DNA of 64,000 nt. Origin: Oceanihabitans iliipiscarium. Its GTDB lineage: Bacteria; Bacteroidota; Bacteroidia; Flavobacteriales; Flavobacteriaceae. Position 1 is the stretch's first letter. Every line of letters starts with the position of its first letter. Shown in pieces: positions 45,520-53,177 of the stretch. The translations under genes were made by a program, and so were the position numbers. The notes beneath the pieces were generated by a model that saw only the letters and a list, made by a program, of their open reading frames with translations, did no database searches and was not told where the DNA came from. The DNA lies in assembly GCF_042686125.1 (NCBI RefSeq), contig NZ_JBHUOV010000001.1, positions 248,001-312,000 of the forward strand, in the 5' to 3' direction.

Positions 45520-46127
45520 TGAATCATATCTTAAAAAGCATATCATTTATCTTTCATCCTTTAATCATGCCTATACTTGGTGTGATTTTTTATTTTTCTA
45601 AATCACCAAGATTTATTCCTATAGAAATTATTAAAAACAAACTTATATCAATTTCTATACTTACTCTTATTTTACCTATTCTTATCTATTATCTTTTAAA
45701 AACCTTAGGTAAAACGAAAAGTATTTATTTAAAAACGACTCAAGAACGTATTTTACCTTTAGGATTAAACTGCATCATAATTTATTTAATCTTAAAACGT
45801 GTATTTCCTCCCACAGAAATTTTAGAACTGTACTTCTTTTTTGTTGGAATATTATTATCAACTTTAGCTTGTTTTATTCTTGCCATACTTAAATTTAAAG
45901 CGAGTATTCACATGATAGCCATATCAGGAGTTTTAATGTTTTTTATTGCGTTAAGTATTCATTTTAGTATCAACATAAATGGAACATTAGCTTTAATGGT
46001 AATTATTATTGGCGCCACTGCAAGCTCAAGATTGCATTTAAATGCACACAATTTTAATGAGTTAATTGTTGGTTTTTGTATAGGTTTTTTCCCTCAGTTA
46101 ACCCTATTAAATTATTGGCTTGTTTAA
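45519..46127 (+). CDS. Membrane protein, degenerate PAP2-like
   Basis: A 202-residue protein with about six membrane helices. The order KTTQERILPL, KASIHMIAISG and SSRLHLNAHNFNELIVG mimics the three PAP2 phosphatase motifs (KxxxxxxRP, PSGH, SRxxxxxHxxxD), but the Pro-Ser of motif 2 and the Asp of motif 3 are changed. It is therefore probably a catalytically dead or altered relative. It is translationally coupled to rpoN through TAATG. No function can be assigned. Confidence 0.75.
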   Translation: MNHILKSISFIFHPLIMPILGVIFYFSKSPRFIPIEIIKNKLISISILTLILPILIYYLLKTLGKTKSIYLKTTQERILPLGLNCIIIYLILKRVFPPTEILELYFFFVGILLSTLACFILAILKFKASIHMIAISGVLMFFIALSIHFSININGTLALMVIIIGATASSRLHLNAHNFNELIVGFCIGFFPQLTLLNYWLV

Positions 46128-46823
46128 TTAAAGAAGATAAAGCATCAAACCAATTTTAATTGCATTCATTTGTAATCGCTCATCGTTTATTTTTGCATCA
46201 CTATTGAATACTGGGTTTAATCCATAGTACAAGTGTAAATTCCATGTATTATAACCTACGCTAATGGTCAATCCATATTGGAATGCATTAAATTCATCAA
46301 TATTACTATGCTTTATTTTTTGTGGTTCGCCTTTATATTTTGAAGAATTAGCGACTACATAACCAAACTTAATTCCTGTGTAAATTCTCCAAAACTTATA
46401 TTCTGATGCTGTAGAAGTTCGCCATCTAAATTCTAAAGGTGCTTCAATAACATAGGTTGTGAATTTATTTTTAGAATAAGAAATTTCATTTTCATCTAAA
46501 ACAGAATAAACAAACTGTCCATCAGCTTTATCTATCAGCATATTTTGATTGAATGAATTAGCTGAGACACCAAGTCCTAAACCAATGGCAACATTCCGCC
46601 TTATATTTATTGGCATGTCTTTGATAAACCCCAAATGAAAACCGCTAGAAAAACCGCTTTGCGAGACTCCATTAGGTTTATTTCCCAATAAATTATAAGT
46701 AACTCCAATATAAAACTGATCTTCTTTATATAGTGAATCTGATTCTTTAACTACAGTATCTTCTTGAGAAGATGCCAAATGAAAGCTAAATATAAAAACG
46801 AATAAAGGCAGGATTTTGTTCAT
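46128..46823 (-). CDS. PorT-like outer-membrane beta-barrel protein
   Basis: About 231 residues from the ATG at 46823, which directly precedes a clean signal peptide (NKILPLFVFIFSFHLASSQ). A longer frame to 46859 runs into the terminator of the upstream operon and was rejected. The mature part is made of beta strands with glycines (GFSSGFHLGFIKD, AIGLGLGVSANSF, WRIYTGIKFGYVV) and ends in NAIKIGLMLYLL, as small outer-membrane barrels do. It resembles PorT/OMP_b-brl_2 proteins; some members serve the type IX secretion system, but that role is not shown here. It lies just after the ExbB/ExbD operon. Confidence 0.75.
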   Translation of the reverse strand: MNKILPLFVFIFSFHLASSQEDTVVKESDSLYKEDQFYIGVTYNLLGNKPNGVSQSGFSSGFHLGFIKDMPINIRRNVAIGLGLGVSANSFNQNMLIDKADGQFVYSVLDENEISYSKNKFTTYVIEAPLEFRWRTSTASEYKFWRIYTGIKFGYVVANSSKYKGEPQKIKHSNIDEFNAFQYGLTISVGYNTWNLHLYYGLNPVFNSDAKINDERLQMNAIKIGLMLYLL

Positions 46824-46834
46824 ATTTTTATGCA

Positions 46835-46868
46835 TAAAAAAGGCGTCATGATTTCTCAAAACGCCTTT
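46835..46868 (-). terminator. Intrinsic terminator of the ExbB/ExbD operon
   Basis: Read on the minus strand, AAAGGCGT and ACGCCTTT pair across a 14-base loop and are followed by a T run (plus-strand A run 46835-46841). It sits 20 bases after the last exbD stop and right before the PorT-like start. Confidence 0.75.
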
Positions 46869-46887
46869 AATATAATTTAAGAGTTAA

Positions 46888-47373
46888 TTATCTTTTAAGT
46901 CCATCTAAGGCATCACCTTTTCTGGTTGTATAATTAATTTTTAATGCGTTTACCTTTCGCAATTCTTGTTTGATATCTGTTACTAATCCCATATTTGCAT
47001 CACTATCTACTTTTAAAGCAGTAGTTAAAAAAGGAATTTCGGCATCTCTTTTAGTAGCGCGTTCTGCAGCTATAAAAGCGGCAATATCACCAACATCAGC
47101 AAACTTGTCATTGAGTTGAATTCTAGCTTCATTACCAAATTGTTTTTTATAATTCTGACTTGGTTTTCCAGCATAAATATACATCACCAAATTCTTCTTA
47201 TCTAATTTTTCAATTTGATCAGCTTGAGGTAATTTATTCTCAATCATTAAGGTGTTTTGTCTCATAACAGTAGCCACCATGAAAAAGAATAACAACATAA
47301 ATACGATATCTGGTAAAGATGCTGTATTTACTGCTGGTAATTCACCTCCTTTTTTCTTTTTAAATTTAGACAT
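46888..47373 (-). CDS. exbD: ExbD/TolR-type biopolymer transport protein (161 residues)
   Basis: A single membrane helix near the N-terminus (SLPDIVFMLLFFFMVATVMR) with the Asp of LPDIVFML in the proton-pathway position, then a periplasmic domain. With ExbB it converts proton motive force into movement for TonB-like systems. It is the second of two different exbD genes in this operon and is shorter, without the cysteine-bearing insert of the other. Confidence 0.9.
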   Translation of the reverse strand: MSKFKKKKGGELPAVNTASLPDIVFMLLFFFMVATVMRQNTLMIENKLPQADQIEKLDKKNLVMYIYAGKPSQNYKKQFGNEARIQLNDKFADVGDIAAFIAAERATKRDAEIPFLTTALKVDSDANMGLVTDIKQELRKVNALKINYTTRKGDALDGLKR

Positions 47374-47387
47374 ATTTAATTTTTTAT

Positions 47388-48020
47388 CTAATTAGACTTA
47401 GGCTCTGCTTCAGAGAATTTCTGTGGCACTAAAAGTTTAATTTGTTCAATTTTCTCTTTTAGTTTTTCTTTAGTCTTAGGTGTTGTTCTAGGATCAGAAT
47501 ACGCTTTATCTGCCTCAACAAAATTAATTCCTAAAGTTGGAAACGCCTTTTTAAACTCTCTGTTTCTTAACTCATTATAAGCTGCAATAATTTCATTTTG
47601 TACAGCAATATATGTGTCATACTTAGTCGCTCTGTTATTTTGTAAGGATATAATAGCCTTTTGAAAATTATCAGAGGACTGAGGGTTTCTCTTTCCTTGG
47701 CAATTCTGACATGCATCTGCTCCTGTTCCTCCACCATTATCAAGAAATTCTACAGTGAGTTTTCTTAAATCTTTCAATTCAATGATACTCCCTTCATCAC
47801 CAGCAGCTTTTAAAAATAATTGATTATTTCTATTAACTTCTAGTTGAAAAATATTCTTTTGTTTAATAATAGGCGGTTCTGTTTCTTCTATAGGAGGCAG
47901 CTTTCTGTTTAACCCAGAATCTGTCTCGATAGTTGTAGTTACTAAGAAGAAAATGAGGAGTAAAAAGGCAATATCAGCCATAGATCCTGCATTTACTTCT
48001 GGTGCTGATCGTTTTGCCAT
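47388..48020 (-). CDS. exbD: ExbD/TolR-type protein with cysteine-bearing periplasmic insert (210 residues)
   Basis: The N-terminal helix (MADIAFLLLIFFLVTTTI) has the expected Asp. The periplasmic part is longer than in usual ExbD (about 140 residues) and holds a CQNCQGKR motif near residue 112, a CxxC pair that could form a disulphide or bind a metal. It lies one base after the 146-residue membrane protein gene and 14 bases before the second exbD. Two dissimilar ExbD proteins with one ExbB are common in Bacteroidota operons. Confidence 0.9.
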   Translation of the reverse strand: MAKRSAPEVNAGSMADIAFLLLIFFLVTTTIETDSGLNRKLPPIEETEPPIIKQKNIFQLEVNRNNQLFLKAAGDEGSIIELKDLRKLTVEFLDNGGGTGADACQNCQGKRNPQSSDNFQKAIISLQNNRATKYDTYIAVQNEIIAAYNELRNREFKKAFPTLGINFVEADKAYSDPRTTPKTKEKLKEKIEQIKLLVPQKFSEAEPKSN

Positions 48021-48021
48021 C

Positions 48022-48462
48022 TTATTTAATCATTTTTTTAATTCCAGTGAACAACATTGTGCCAACTGCTATAATTGCAAGTGCATAAAACATAAATAGT
48101 CCTGCGCCTACTAATTTAGAATTTCCTTCTGAAAGTACTTCTCCATCCCTCATTGGTGTTTCAACACCTTTTGCAAAAGCAAAATAGCAGATTAAAAATA
48201 GAAGCACAAAAGCTCCTACACCCATTAAAGTGCTTTTTAAAGTTGCTGGATTAGAAAATACATTTTTCAGCGTAAATAACACAACTAAAACAAGTGTAAT
48301 AGCCAATATAGCATATGCAATATACATGAAGGTATTTACTGTACCACTTGACTCACCAGCTTTAATAGCCTCATCACCAACTCCAATAATTCTAATTAGA
48401 AAGAACATAGCAATTATGCCAACTACTCCTGCTATTATGGTTAATATTTTTTGTGAATTCAT
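48022..48462 (-). CDS. Four-helix membrane protein of unknown function in the ExbB/ExbD operon
   Basis: A 146-residue protein with about four membrane helices (ILTIIAGVVGIIAMFFLIRI; MYIAYAILAITLVLVVLFTL; LMGVGAFVLLFLICYFAFA; LFMFYALAIIAVGTMLF). No known motif. It is located between exbB (29 bases away) and exbD (1 base away), so it is probably an accessory part of the motor complex. Confidence 0.8.
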   Translation of the reverse strand: MNSQKILTIIAGVVGIIAMFFLIRIIGVGDEAIKAGESSGTVNTFMYIAYAILAITLVLVVLFTLKNVFSNPATLKSTLMGVGAFVLLFLICYFAFAKGVETPMRDGEVLSEGNSKLVGAGLFMFYALAIIAVGTMLFTGIKKMIK

Positions 48463-48491
48463 AATATTAAATAAAAATTAGAATTATTAAA

Positions 48492-49262
48492 TTACTTCTT
48501 ATATTTTGATAACATATCCATTAAGTTAATAGAAGAGTCTTCCATATCATTAACGATACTATCTATTTTAGCAATAATGTAATTGTAGAATATTTGAAGA
48601 ATAATGGCTACGATAAGACCAAATACAGTTGTTAAAAGGGCTACTTTAATACCTCCAGCCACAAGTGATGGTTGCATATCTCCAGCAGCTTCAATTTTAT
48701 CAAATGCTTGAATCATACCAATTACAGTTCCCATGAAACCAAGCATTGGTGCTAATGCAATGAATAAAGATATCCATGAAACATTTTTTTCTAATTGTCC
48801 CATTTGCACACCTCCATAAGCTACAACAGCTTTTTCAGCAGCATCTAAGTCTCCATCTGCCCTATCTAAACCTTGGTAAAAGATAGAAGCAACTGGTCCT
48901 TTTGTATTTCTACAAACCTCTTTAGCAGCTTCAAGCCCTCCAGATTGTAAAGCGTCTTCTACATCTTGAGTTAACTTTTTAGTATTAGTACTAGATAAGT
49001 TTAAAAAGATAATTCTCTCAATAGCAATAGCTAATCCAAGAATTAAACATAATAATACGATTCCCATAAACCCTGGACCACCTTCTATAAATCGTTTTTT
49101 AAGTTCTTGGTGAAATCCTTCTGATTCAACTGTTGCTGCATCTGCGGCATCATCTTGAGCTGTAACAACGGTTGTCGCTATTGTATTGGCGTTAGTTGTT
49201 GCATTTACTGTTCCGAATGCCATAAAACATACTATGGCTAGAATTGAAAATAATCTTTTCAT
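48492..49262 (-). CDS. exbB: MotA/TolQ/ExbB proton channel family protein
   Basis: A 256-residue protein. A signal-like N-terminus precedes an Asp/Ala-rich stretch, then three membrane helices: GPGFMGIVLLCLILGLAIAI, WISLFIALAPMLGFMGTVIG and IKVALLTTVFGLIVAIILQI. The second and third carry the small and Thr residues lining the ExbB proton path. It is the first gene of the four-gene operon and pairs with the two ExbD proteins. Confidence 0.93.
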   Translation of the reverse strand: MKRLFSILAIVCFMAFGTVNATTNANTIATTVVTAQDDAADAATVESEGFHQELKKRFIEGGPGFMGIVLLCLILGLAIAIERIIFLNLSSTNTKKLTQDVEDALQSGGLEAAKEVCRNTKGPVASIFYQGLDRADGDLDAAEKAVVAYGGVQMGQLEKNVSWISLFIALAPMLGFMGTVIGMIQAFDKIEAAGDMQPSLVAGGIKVALLTTVFGLIVAIILQIFYNYIIAKIDSIVNDMEDSSINLMDMLSKYKK

Positions 49263-49423
49263 TTGTTCTTGATCTTAATTTTATTAGTTAAAGTGTTAAA
49301 GATAAAAAAAAATTGCAATTAAAAAATAAAAATTACATTGACTTAACATGTGCATGGGCTTTAATTATACCACAATTTTCATGCCTGAATCTTAAAAGCT
49401 TTCCAGCTTGAAAATTTCATTTG

Positions 49424-49511
49424 CAGAGAGGAAGGGATTCGAACCCTCGATACCCTTTTGAGGTATACACACTTTCCAGGCGTGCGCCTTCGACCACTCG
49501 GCCACCTCTCT
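49424..49511 (-). tRNA. tRNA-Ser (anticodon GGA)
   Basis: An 88-base gene read on the minus strand. The acceptor stem AGAGAGG pairs with CCTCTCT, the discriminator is G, the anticodon loop contains CTGGAAA (anticodon GGA), there is a long serine-type variable arm (TATACCTCAAAAGGGTATC) and the T arm has GGTTCGAATCC. CCA is not encoded. Confidence 0.96.
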
Positions 49512-49586
49512 GTAATTTTAATTCTCTAATTACAGTGGCTCAAATAACAAAAAATAAGTTAGACGTTAAAATTTAGAAAGTTAATT

Positions 49587-50618
49587 TTAGGTCATTTCAC
49601 CACGTAATGTCGTTTCGAATATGATTTTGAACGTTTTAGCAGAAATATTTTGACCTAATAAATACATGAGTTTACTTATTGCAGCTTCTGTGGTAATATC
49701 TTTTCCTGATATTATTCCTATTTTTTTTAAATGTTCGCTCGTTTCATATTGTCCCATTGCTACACTTCCACCTGAACATTGGGTAACATTAACTATATGT
49801 ATGCCTTTGGTTAAAGCACTTTTAAGCAAATCCAAAAACCAGTCTTCTGTAGTGCAATTACCTGCACCATAAGTTTCTAGAATGACTCCCTTAAGGTTTT
49901 TTGTTTCTAATATACTTTGCAAAACAATTTTTGAAATTCCAGGAAAGAGCTTTATTAGTGCAATATTTTCATCAAAATTTTTAAAAGTTTTAAGCTTGCT
50001 ACCTTTTTTGGGCTTTAATAAATACTCATGGTTAACTTTTAAATGTACGCCAGATTCTGCCAAATCAGGATAATTTAAAGAGGCAAAAGCTTCAAAATGT
50101 TCTGCATTTATTTTAGTCGTCCTGTTTGCTCTGTATAATTTGTATTCAAAATACAGCCCTACTTCTTGTATTACAGGCTTGTTATTTTCTTGTAATGATG
50201 CTATTTGTATAGAAGTAATTAAATTTTCTTTAGCATCAGTACGTAAATCTCCTATTGGTAATTGAGACCCTGTAAAAATTACTGGCTTCGTTAAATCTTC
50301 TAACATAAAACTTAACGCAGAAGCAGTATAGCTCATCGTATCGCTTCCATGTAAAACAACAAAACCATCAAATAAAGTGTAATTTTCTTCAATAATCTCT
50401 GCAATTCTGGCCCAATACTTAGGGTTCATATTACTTGAATCTATTGGTTTTTCAAAAGAAATTGCTTCTATTTCACAGTCCAATAAATTAAGTTCTGGAA
50501 TTCTATCTGATAAATTTTCAAAATCGAAAGCTCTTAAAACACCTGTTTCCGAGTCTTTTATCATTCCAATTGTTCCTCCAGTATATATAAGTAATATGTT
50601 AGGTTTATTAATAGACAT
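49587..50618 (-). CDS. ansA: Type I L-asparaginase
   Basis: A 343-residue protein without a signal peptide. The two catalytic Thr motifs are LLIYTGGTIGMIKD and VLHGSDTMSYTASALSFML, with VTGSQLPIGD-like FTGSQLPIGDLRTDA between nucleotide positions of the same family. It hydrolyses asparagine to aspartate in the cytoplasm. It overlaps no neighbour but begins 2 bases after the tatD stop, so the two are probably co-transcribed. Confidence 0.95.
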   Translation of the reverse strand: MSINKPNILLIYTGGTIGMIKDSETGVLRAFDFENLSDRIPELNLLDCEIEAISFEKPIDSSNMNPKYWARIAEIIEENYTLFDGFVVLHGSDTMSYTASALSFMLEDLTKPVIFTGSQLPIGDLRTDAKENLITSIQIASLQENNKPVIQEVGLYFEYKLYRANRTTKINAEHFEAFASLNYPDLAESGVHLKVNHEYLLKPKKGSKLKTFKNFDENIALIKLFPGISKIVLQSILETKNLKGVILETYGAGNCTTEDWFLDLLKSALTKGIHIVNVTQCSGGSVAMGQYETSEHLKKIGIISGKDITTEAAISKLMYLLGQNISAKTFKIIFETTLRGEMT

Positions 50619-50620
50619 AG

Positions 50621-51388
50621 TTATATTCCAAATATTTCTTTTGAATTCAGGGTTGTAATTTCGGCAATTTTTTCTTCTGAAATACTATAGAGTTCACTTA
50701 ATCTTTCTAACACTTTTAATATATACACACTTTCATTTCGCTTTCCTCGATAAGGTTTTGGCGCTAAGTAAGGTGAATCTGTTTCTAATACGATATGTTT
50801 TATATCAATCTGATTAAGAAACTGATCAATCTTTCCGTTTTTAAAAGTAACAACACCTCCTATACCCAATTTCATATTATACGAAATGGCTTGTTTTGCC
50901 TGCTCTATAGTACCAGTAAAGCAGTGAAAAATCCCAAAAAGTTTATCGTCTTTCTCTTCATCTAAGACTTTAAAAATTTCATCAAATGCATCACGACAAT
51001 GAATTACTATTGGTAATTCATACTGTTTTGCTAATTGTATTTGATGTCTGAAAGCTTTTTTCTGAATATCTAAAGTAGAGGTGTCCCAATACAAATCAAT
51101 TCCTATTTCACCTACAGCAATAAACTTTCGCTTCTCAAGCATCTCTTCTACATGAGCCAACTCCTCTTTATAATTTTCTTTTACATGTGTAGGATGCAAG
51201 CCCATCATTAAATGAATGTGTTCTGGGAAATCTGCTTCTAATTGAAGCATAGCTTTAGTATATGTAGAGTCTATTGCAGGAATAAAAAAGCGCTTTACAT
51301 TAGCATTTATAGCACGTTCTATCATATCATTTCTGTCTTCATCAAAAGCTTCGCTATACAAATGAGTGTGTGTATCTGTAATAATCAT
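50621..51388 (-). CDS. tatD: TatD-family metal-dependent hydrolase
   Basis: A 255-residue TIM-barrel deoxyribonuclease-like hydrolase. Metal ligands are in DTHTHLYSEAFDEDR, GEIGID, IHCRDAFDE, IFHCFTG and LETDSPYLAPKPYRGKRNE. It is co-oriented with ansA at 2 bases distance. Confidence 0.95.
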   Translation of the reverse strand: MIITDTHTHLYSEAFDEDRNDMIERAINANVKRFFIPAIDSTYTKAMLQLEADFPEHIHLMMGLHPTHVKENYKEELAHVEEMLEKRKFIAVGEIGIDLYWDTSTLDIQKKAFRHQIQLAKQYELPIVIHCRDAFDEIFKVLDEEKDDKLFGIFHCFTGTIEQAKQAISYNMKLGIGGVVTFKNGKIDQFLNQIDIKHIVLETDSPYLAPKPYRGKRNESVYILKVLERLSELYSISEEKIAEITTLNSKEIFGI

Positions 51389-51440
51389 GCCACAAAAATA
51401 ATTGTTTTTATAGATTATATTTGCTTAAACTGAAGAATGT

Positions 51441-51896
51441 ATGAAAAACCTACACGATTTCTTATTAGAAAAAGAATATGTAAAAGTTAAATTACACTTA
51501 ACTAAAACCAACCATTTTGAAATTATTGCTAAAATAAATGGCATTAAAGGCATTTTTATAGTAGATACTGGAGCTTCAAGCTCATGTGTGGGTTTTGAAG
51601 CCAAAGATATTTTTAATCTAAAGGTTAAAGATTCAGGAATTAGAGCTGCTGGAGCTGGAGCTATAGATATGTTAACTCAAGTCTCAAAACTAAACACTTT
51701 AAAGATAGGAAAATGGGAACAGAAAAAAACAGCATTAATTTTATTTGATTTAACTCATGTAAATACAGCCCTTATTAATCATAATGCCAAACCTGTGAAT
51801 GGTATTATTGGAGCTGATATTTTAAAAAAAGGGAAGGCGATTATTGACTATGAAAAGAAATATTTATACCTAAAAAACGCAACTAAAAAGAAATAA
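51441..51896 (+). CDS. Retropepsin-like aspartic protease (clan AA)
   Basis: A 151-residue protein. The active-site motif is VDTGASSSCVG near residue 44, as in single-lobed pepsin-type proteases that work as dimers, and the second hydrophobic-Gly motif is GIIGADIL. No signal peptide is visible. It is divergent from tatD and 48 bases before a response regulator gene. The biological substrate is unknown. Confidence 0.88.
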   Translation: MKNLHDFLLEKEYVKVKLHLTKTNHFEIIAKINGIKGIFIVDTGASSSCVGFEAKDIFNLKVKDSGIRAAGAGAIDMLTQVSKLNTLKIGKWEQKKTALILFDLTHVNTALINHNAKPVNGIIGADILKKGKAIIDYEKKYLYLKNATKKK

Positions 51897-51944
51897 ATTT
51901 CTTACATTTACTTGTAATTTCAAATACATAATTTCTCCCTCTTC

Positions 51945-52577
51945 ATGAACACTTCTATAATCATAGCAGATGATCATCCACTTATGCTTCGTGGTATAAA
52001 TGATTTTTTAGAATCTAAAGGTTTTAATATTTTAGGAAGTGCTCAAGATGGTCGAGCAGCTTATAATCTTATCGTAAAAGAAAAACCTGATATTGCTATT
52101 TTGGATATTAGAATGCCTCACATGACAGGTTTAGAGGTTGCTGAAGAATGCAAAAAAAACAATCTGAATACCAAGATTATTTTAATCACTTTTGATAAAG
52201 AAGAAGAACTTTACGATAAAGCTAAAGAGTTAAACATTTATGGCTATATTTTAAAAGAGTTTGCTATTGAAGAAATTGAAACTTGTATTGCTCATGTTGA
52301 AATGGATGAGCCTTATTTTAGTGAAGAAATAGCAACTTACCTCAACAAATCTTATACTACAACCAATTCTGGTGCTTTAGATGGACTTACAAAATCTGAG
52401 AAAAAAATTGTTCGCCTAATTGCTGAAAATAAAACAAGCCAACAAATAGCAGATGAATTAAACGTGGCTATTAAGACAATTCACAAACACAGAAGTAATA
52501 TAGTCGCTAAATTAAATTTAGACAATAAACCTACTTCACTTTCTATTTGGGCGAATTTAAACAAAAACAAATTTTAA
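51945..52577 (+). CDS. NarL/LuxR-type response regulator
   Basis: A 210-residue protein with a receiver domain (ADDHPLMLRGI; phosphoacceptor Asp in IAILDIRMPHM, near residue 53) and a LuxR-type HTH (LTKSEKKIVRLIAENKTSQQ, HKHRSNIVAKL). No histidine kinase is adjacent. The first of three palindromes with a fixed distance to a promoter-like box begins 1 base after its stop, so it may control the cassette array that follows. Confidence 0.94.
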   Translation: MNTSIIIADDHPLMLRGINDFLESKGFNILGSAQDGRAAYNLIVKEKPDIAILDIRMPHMTGLEVAEECKKNNLNTKIILITFDKEEELYDKAKELNIYGYILKEFAIEEIETCIAHVEMDEPYFSEEIATYLNKSYTTTNSGALDGLTKSEKKIVRLIAENKTSQQIADELNVAIKTIHKHRSNIVAKLNLDNKPTSLSIWANLNKNKF

Positions 52578-52578
52578 A

Positions 52579-52700
52579 AAATACGCACAAGTACGTATTT
52601 TTTTTATCATTTAATCATTGTATCTTTACAGTGCTATTAATCAGTTCTGAGGAGAATTGTTAAAGGCTCTAGTTTTTAATTAATCTAGAGCCTTTTATTT
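52579..52700 (+). ncRNA. Cassette unit 1: palindrome, promoter box, short transcript, terminator
   Basis: Palindrome 52579-52600 (AAATACGCAC-AA-GTACGTATTT), then 20 bases, then TATCTTTA (52621-52628), then a conserved segment (TGCTATTAATCAGTTCTGAG) and a terminator stem AAAGGCTCTAG/CTAGAGCCTTT (52662-52672 with 52685-52695) plus T run. The predicted RNA is about 60-70 bases. A leaderless GTG micro-ORF (10 codons) is an alternative reading. Confidence 0.55.
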
Positions 52701-52725
52701 TTTAATAATCTATTTTATTTTAAAA

Positions 52726-52850
52726 AAATACGCACAAGTGCGTATTTTTTTTCTTGTTAATACGACTTATCTTTACCATGCTATTAATTAGTTCTTAGGG
52801 AGAATTATTTATAGAAAACTCTATATCTTTTTGATATAGAGTTTTTGCTT
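52726..52850 (+). ncRNA. Cassette unit 2: palindrome, promoter box, short transcript, terminator
   Basis: Perfect palindrome arms 52726-52747 (AAATACGCAC-AA-GTGCGTATTT), 20 bases, TATCTTTA (52768-52775), conserved TGCTATTAATTAGTTCTTAG, then terminator stem AAAACTCTATATC/GATATAGAGTTTT (52815-52827 with 52833-52845). Every conserved point is exactly 147 bases after unit 1, but the terminator stem sequence is different. Confidence 0.55.
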
Positions 52851-52872
52851 TTTGGGGTATTCATCAGTTTAA

Positions 52873-52992
52873 AAATACGCAGAAGTGTGTATTTTTTTTC
52901 TTATCAATGTCTGTTATATTTACAATGCTATTAATCAATTATTATTTAGGGAAATTAAACTCTGCATATTTTAATACGATGCAGAGTTTTTT
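52873..52992 (+). ncRNA. Cassette unit 3: palindrome, promoter box, short transcript, terminator
   Basis: Palindrome 52873-52894 (AAATACGCAG-AA-GTGTGTATTT, two mismatches), 20 bases, TATATTTA (52915-52922), conserved TGCTATTAATCAATTATTAT, then terminator stem AAACTCTGCAT/ATGCAGAGTTT (52957-52967 with 52979-52989). Again exactly 147 bases after unit 2 at the palindrome and promoter box. Confidence 0.5.
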
Positions 52993-53004
52993 AAAGAATG
53001 GAAA

Positions 53005-53112
53005 ATGGACGATAATTTAAACTCAACAAACAAATTTTTAATCATTGGATTAGTAGTCTTAGTTTTAACTATCATTTTAGTTAATATATACGTTAATTTT
53101 TTTAGTTTTTAG
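53005..53112 (+). CDS. Small membrane peptide (35 residues)
   Basis: A 35-codon frame from ATG 53005 to TAG 53112. Residues 1-10 are polar (MDDNLNSTNK), residues 11-32 form one strong membrane helix (FLIIGLVVLVLTIILVNIYV) and the end is NFFSF. A strong terminator follows, and the third cassette terminator lies just before. No obvious Shine-Dalgarno. The clean polar-then-hydrophobic design in a noncoding stretch supports a real peptide, but this is not proven. Confidence 0.5.
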   Translation: MDDNLNSTNKFLIIGLVVLVLTIILVNIYVNFFSF

Positions 53113-53120
53113 TTAAAGTA

Positions 53121-53159
53121 AAAAAGGCTTGAATTCTAAGAATTCAAGCCTTTTTTTTT
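53121..53159. terminator. Bidirectional intrinsic terminator
   Basis: AAAAAGGCTTGAATTC and GAATTCAAGCCTTTTT pair perfectly around TAA and are flanked by A and T runs, so it can stop transcripts from the small peptide gene and from sucB. Confidence 0.85.
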
Positions 53160-53177
53160 ATGAAAACATAATACGTT

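Noticed and set aside
46824..46859. Longer start for the PorT-like barrel
   Set aside because: It would place coding sequence in the terminator of the ExbB/ExbD operon and spoil the signal peptide.
52579..52605. First palindrome as a simple terminator of the response regulator gene only
   Set aside because: The palindrome plus T run could terminate, but the same palindrome recurs twice at an exact 147-base period with a fixed 20-base distance to a promoter box, which a terminator alone does not explain. A double role remains possible.
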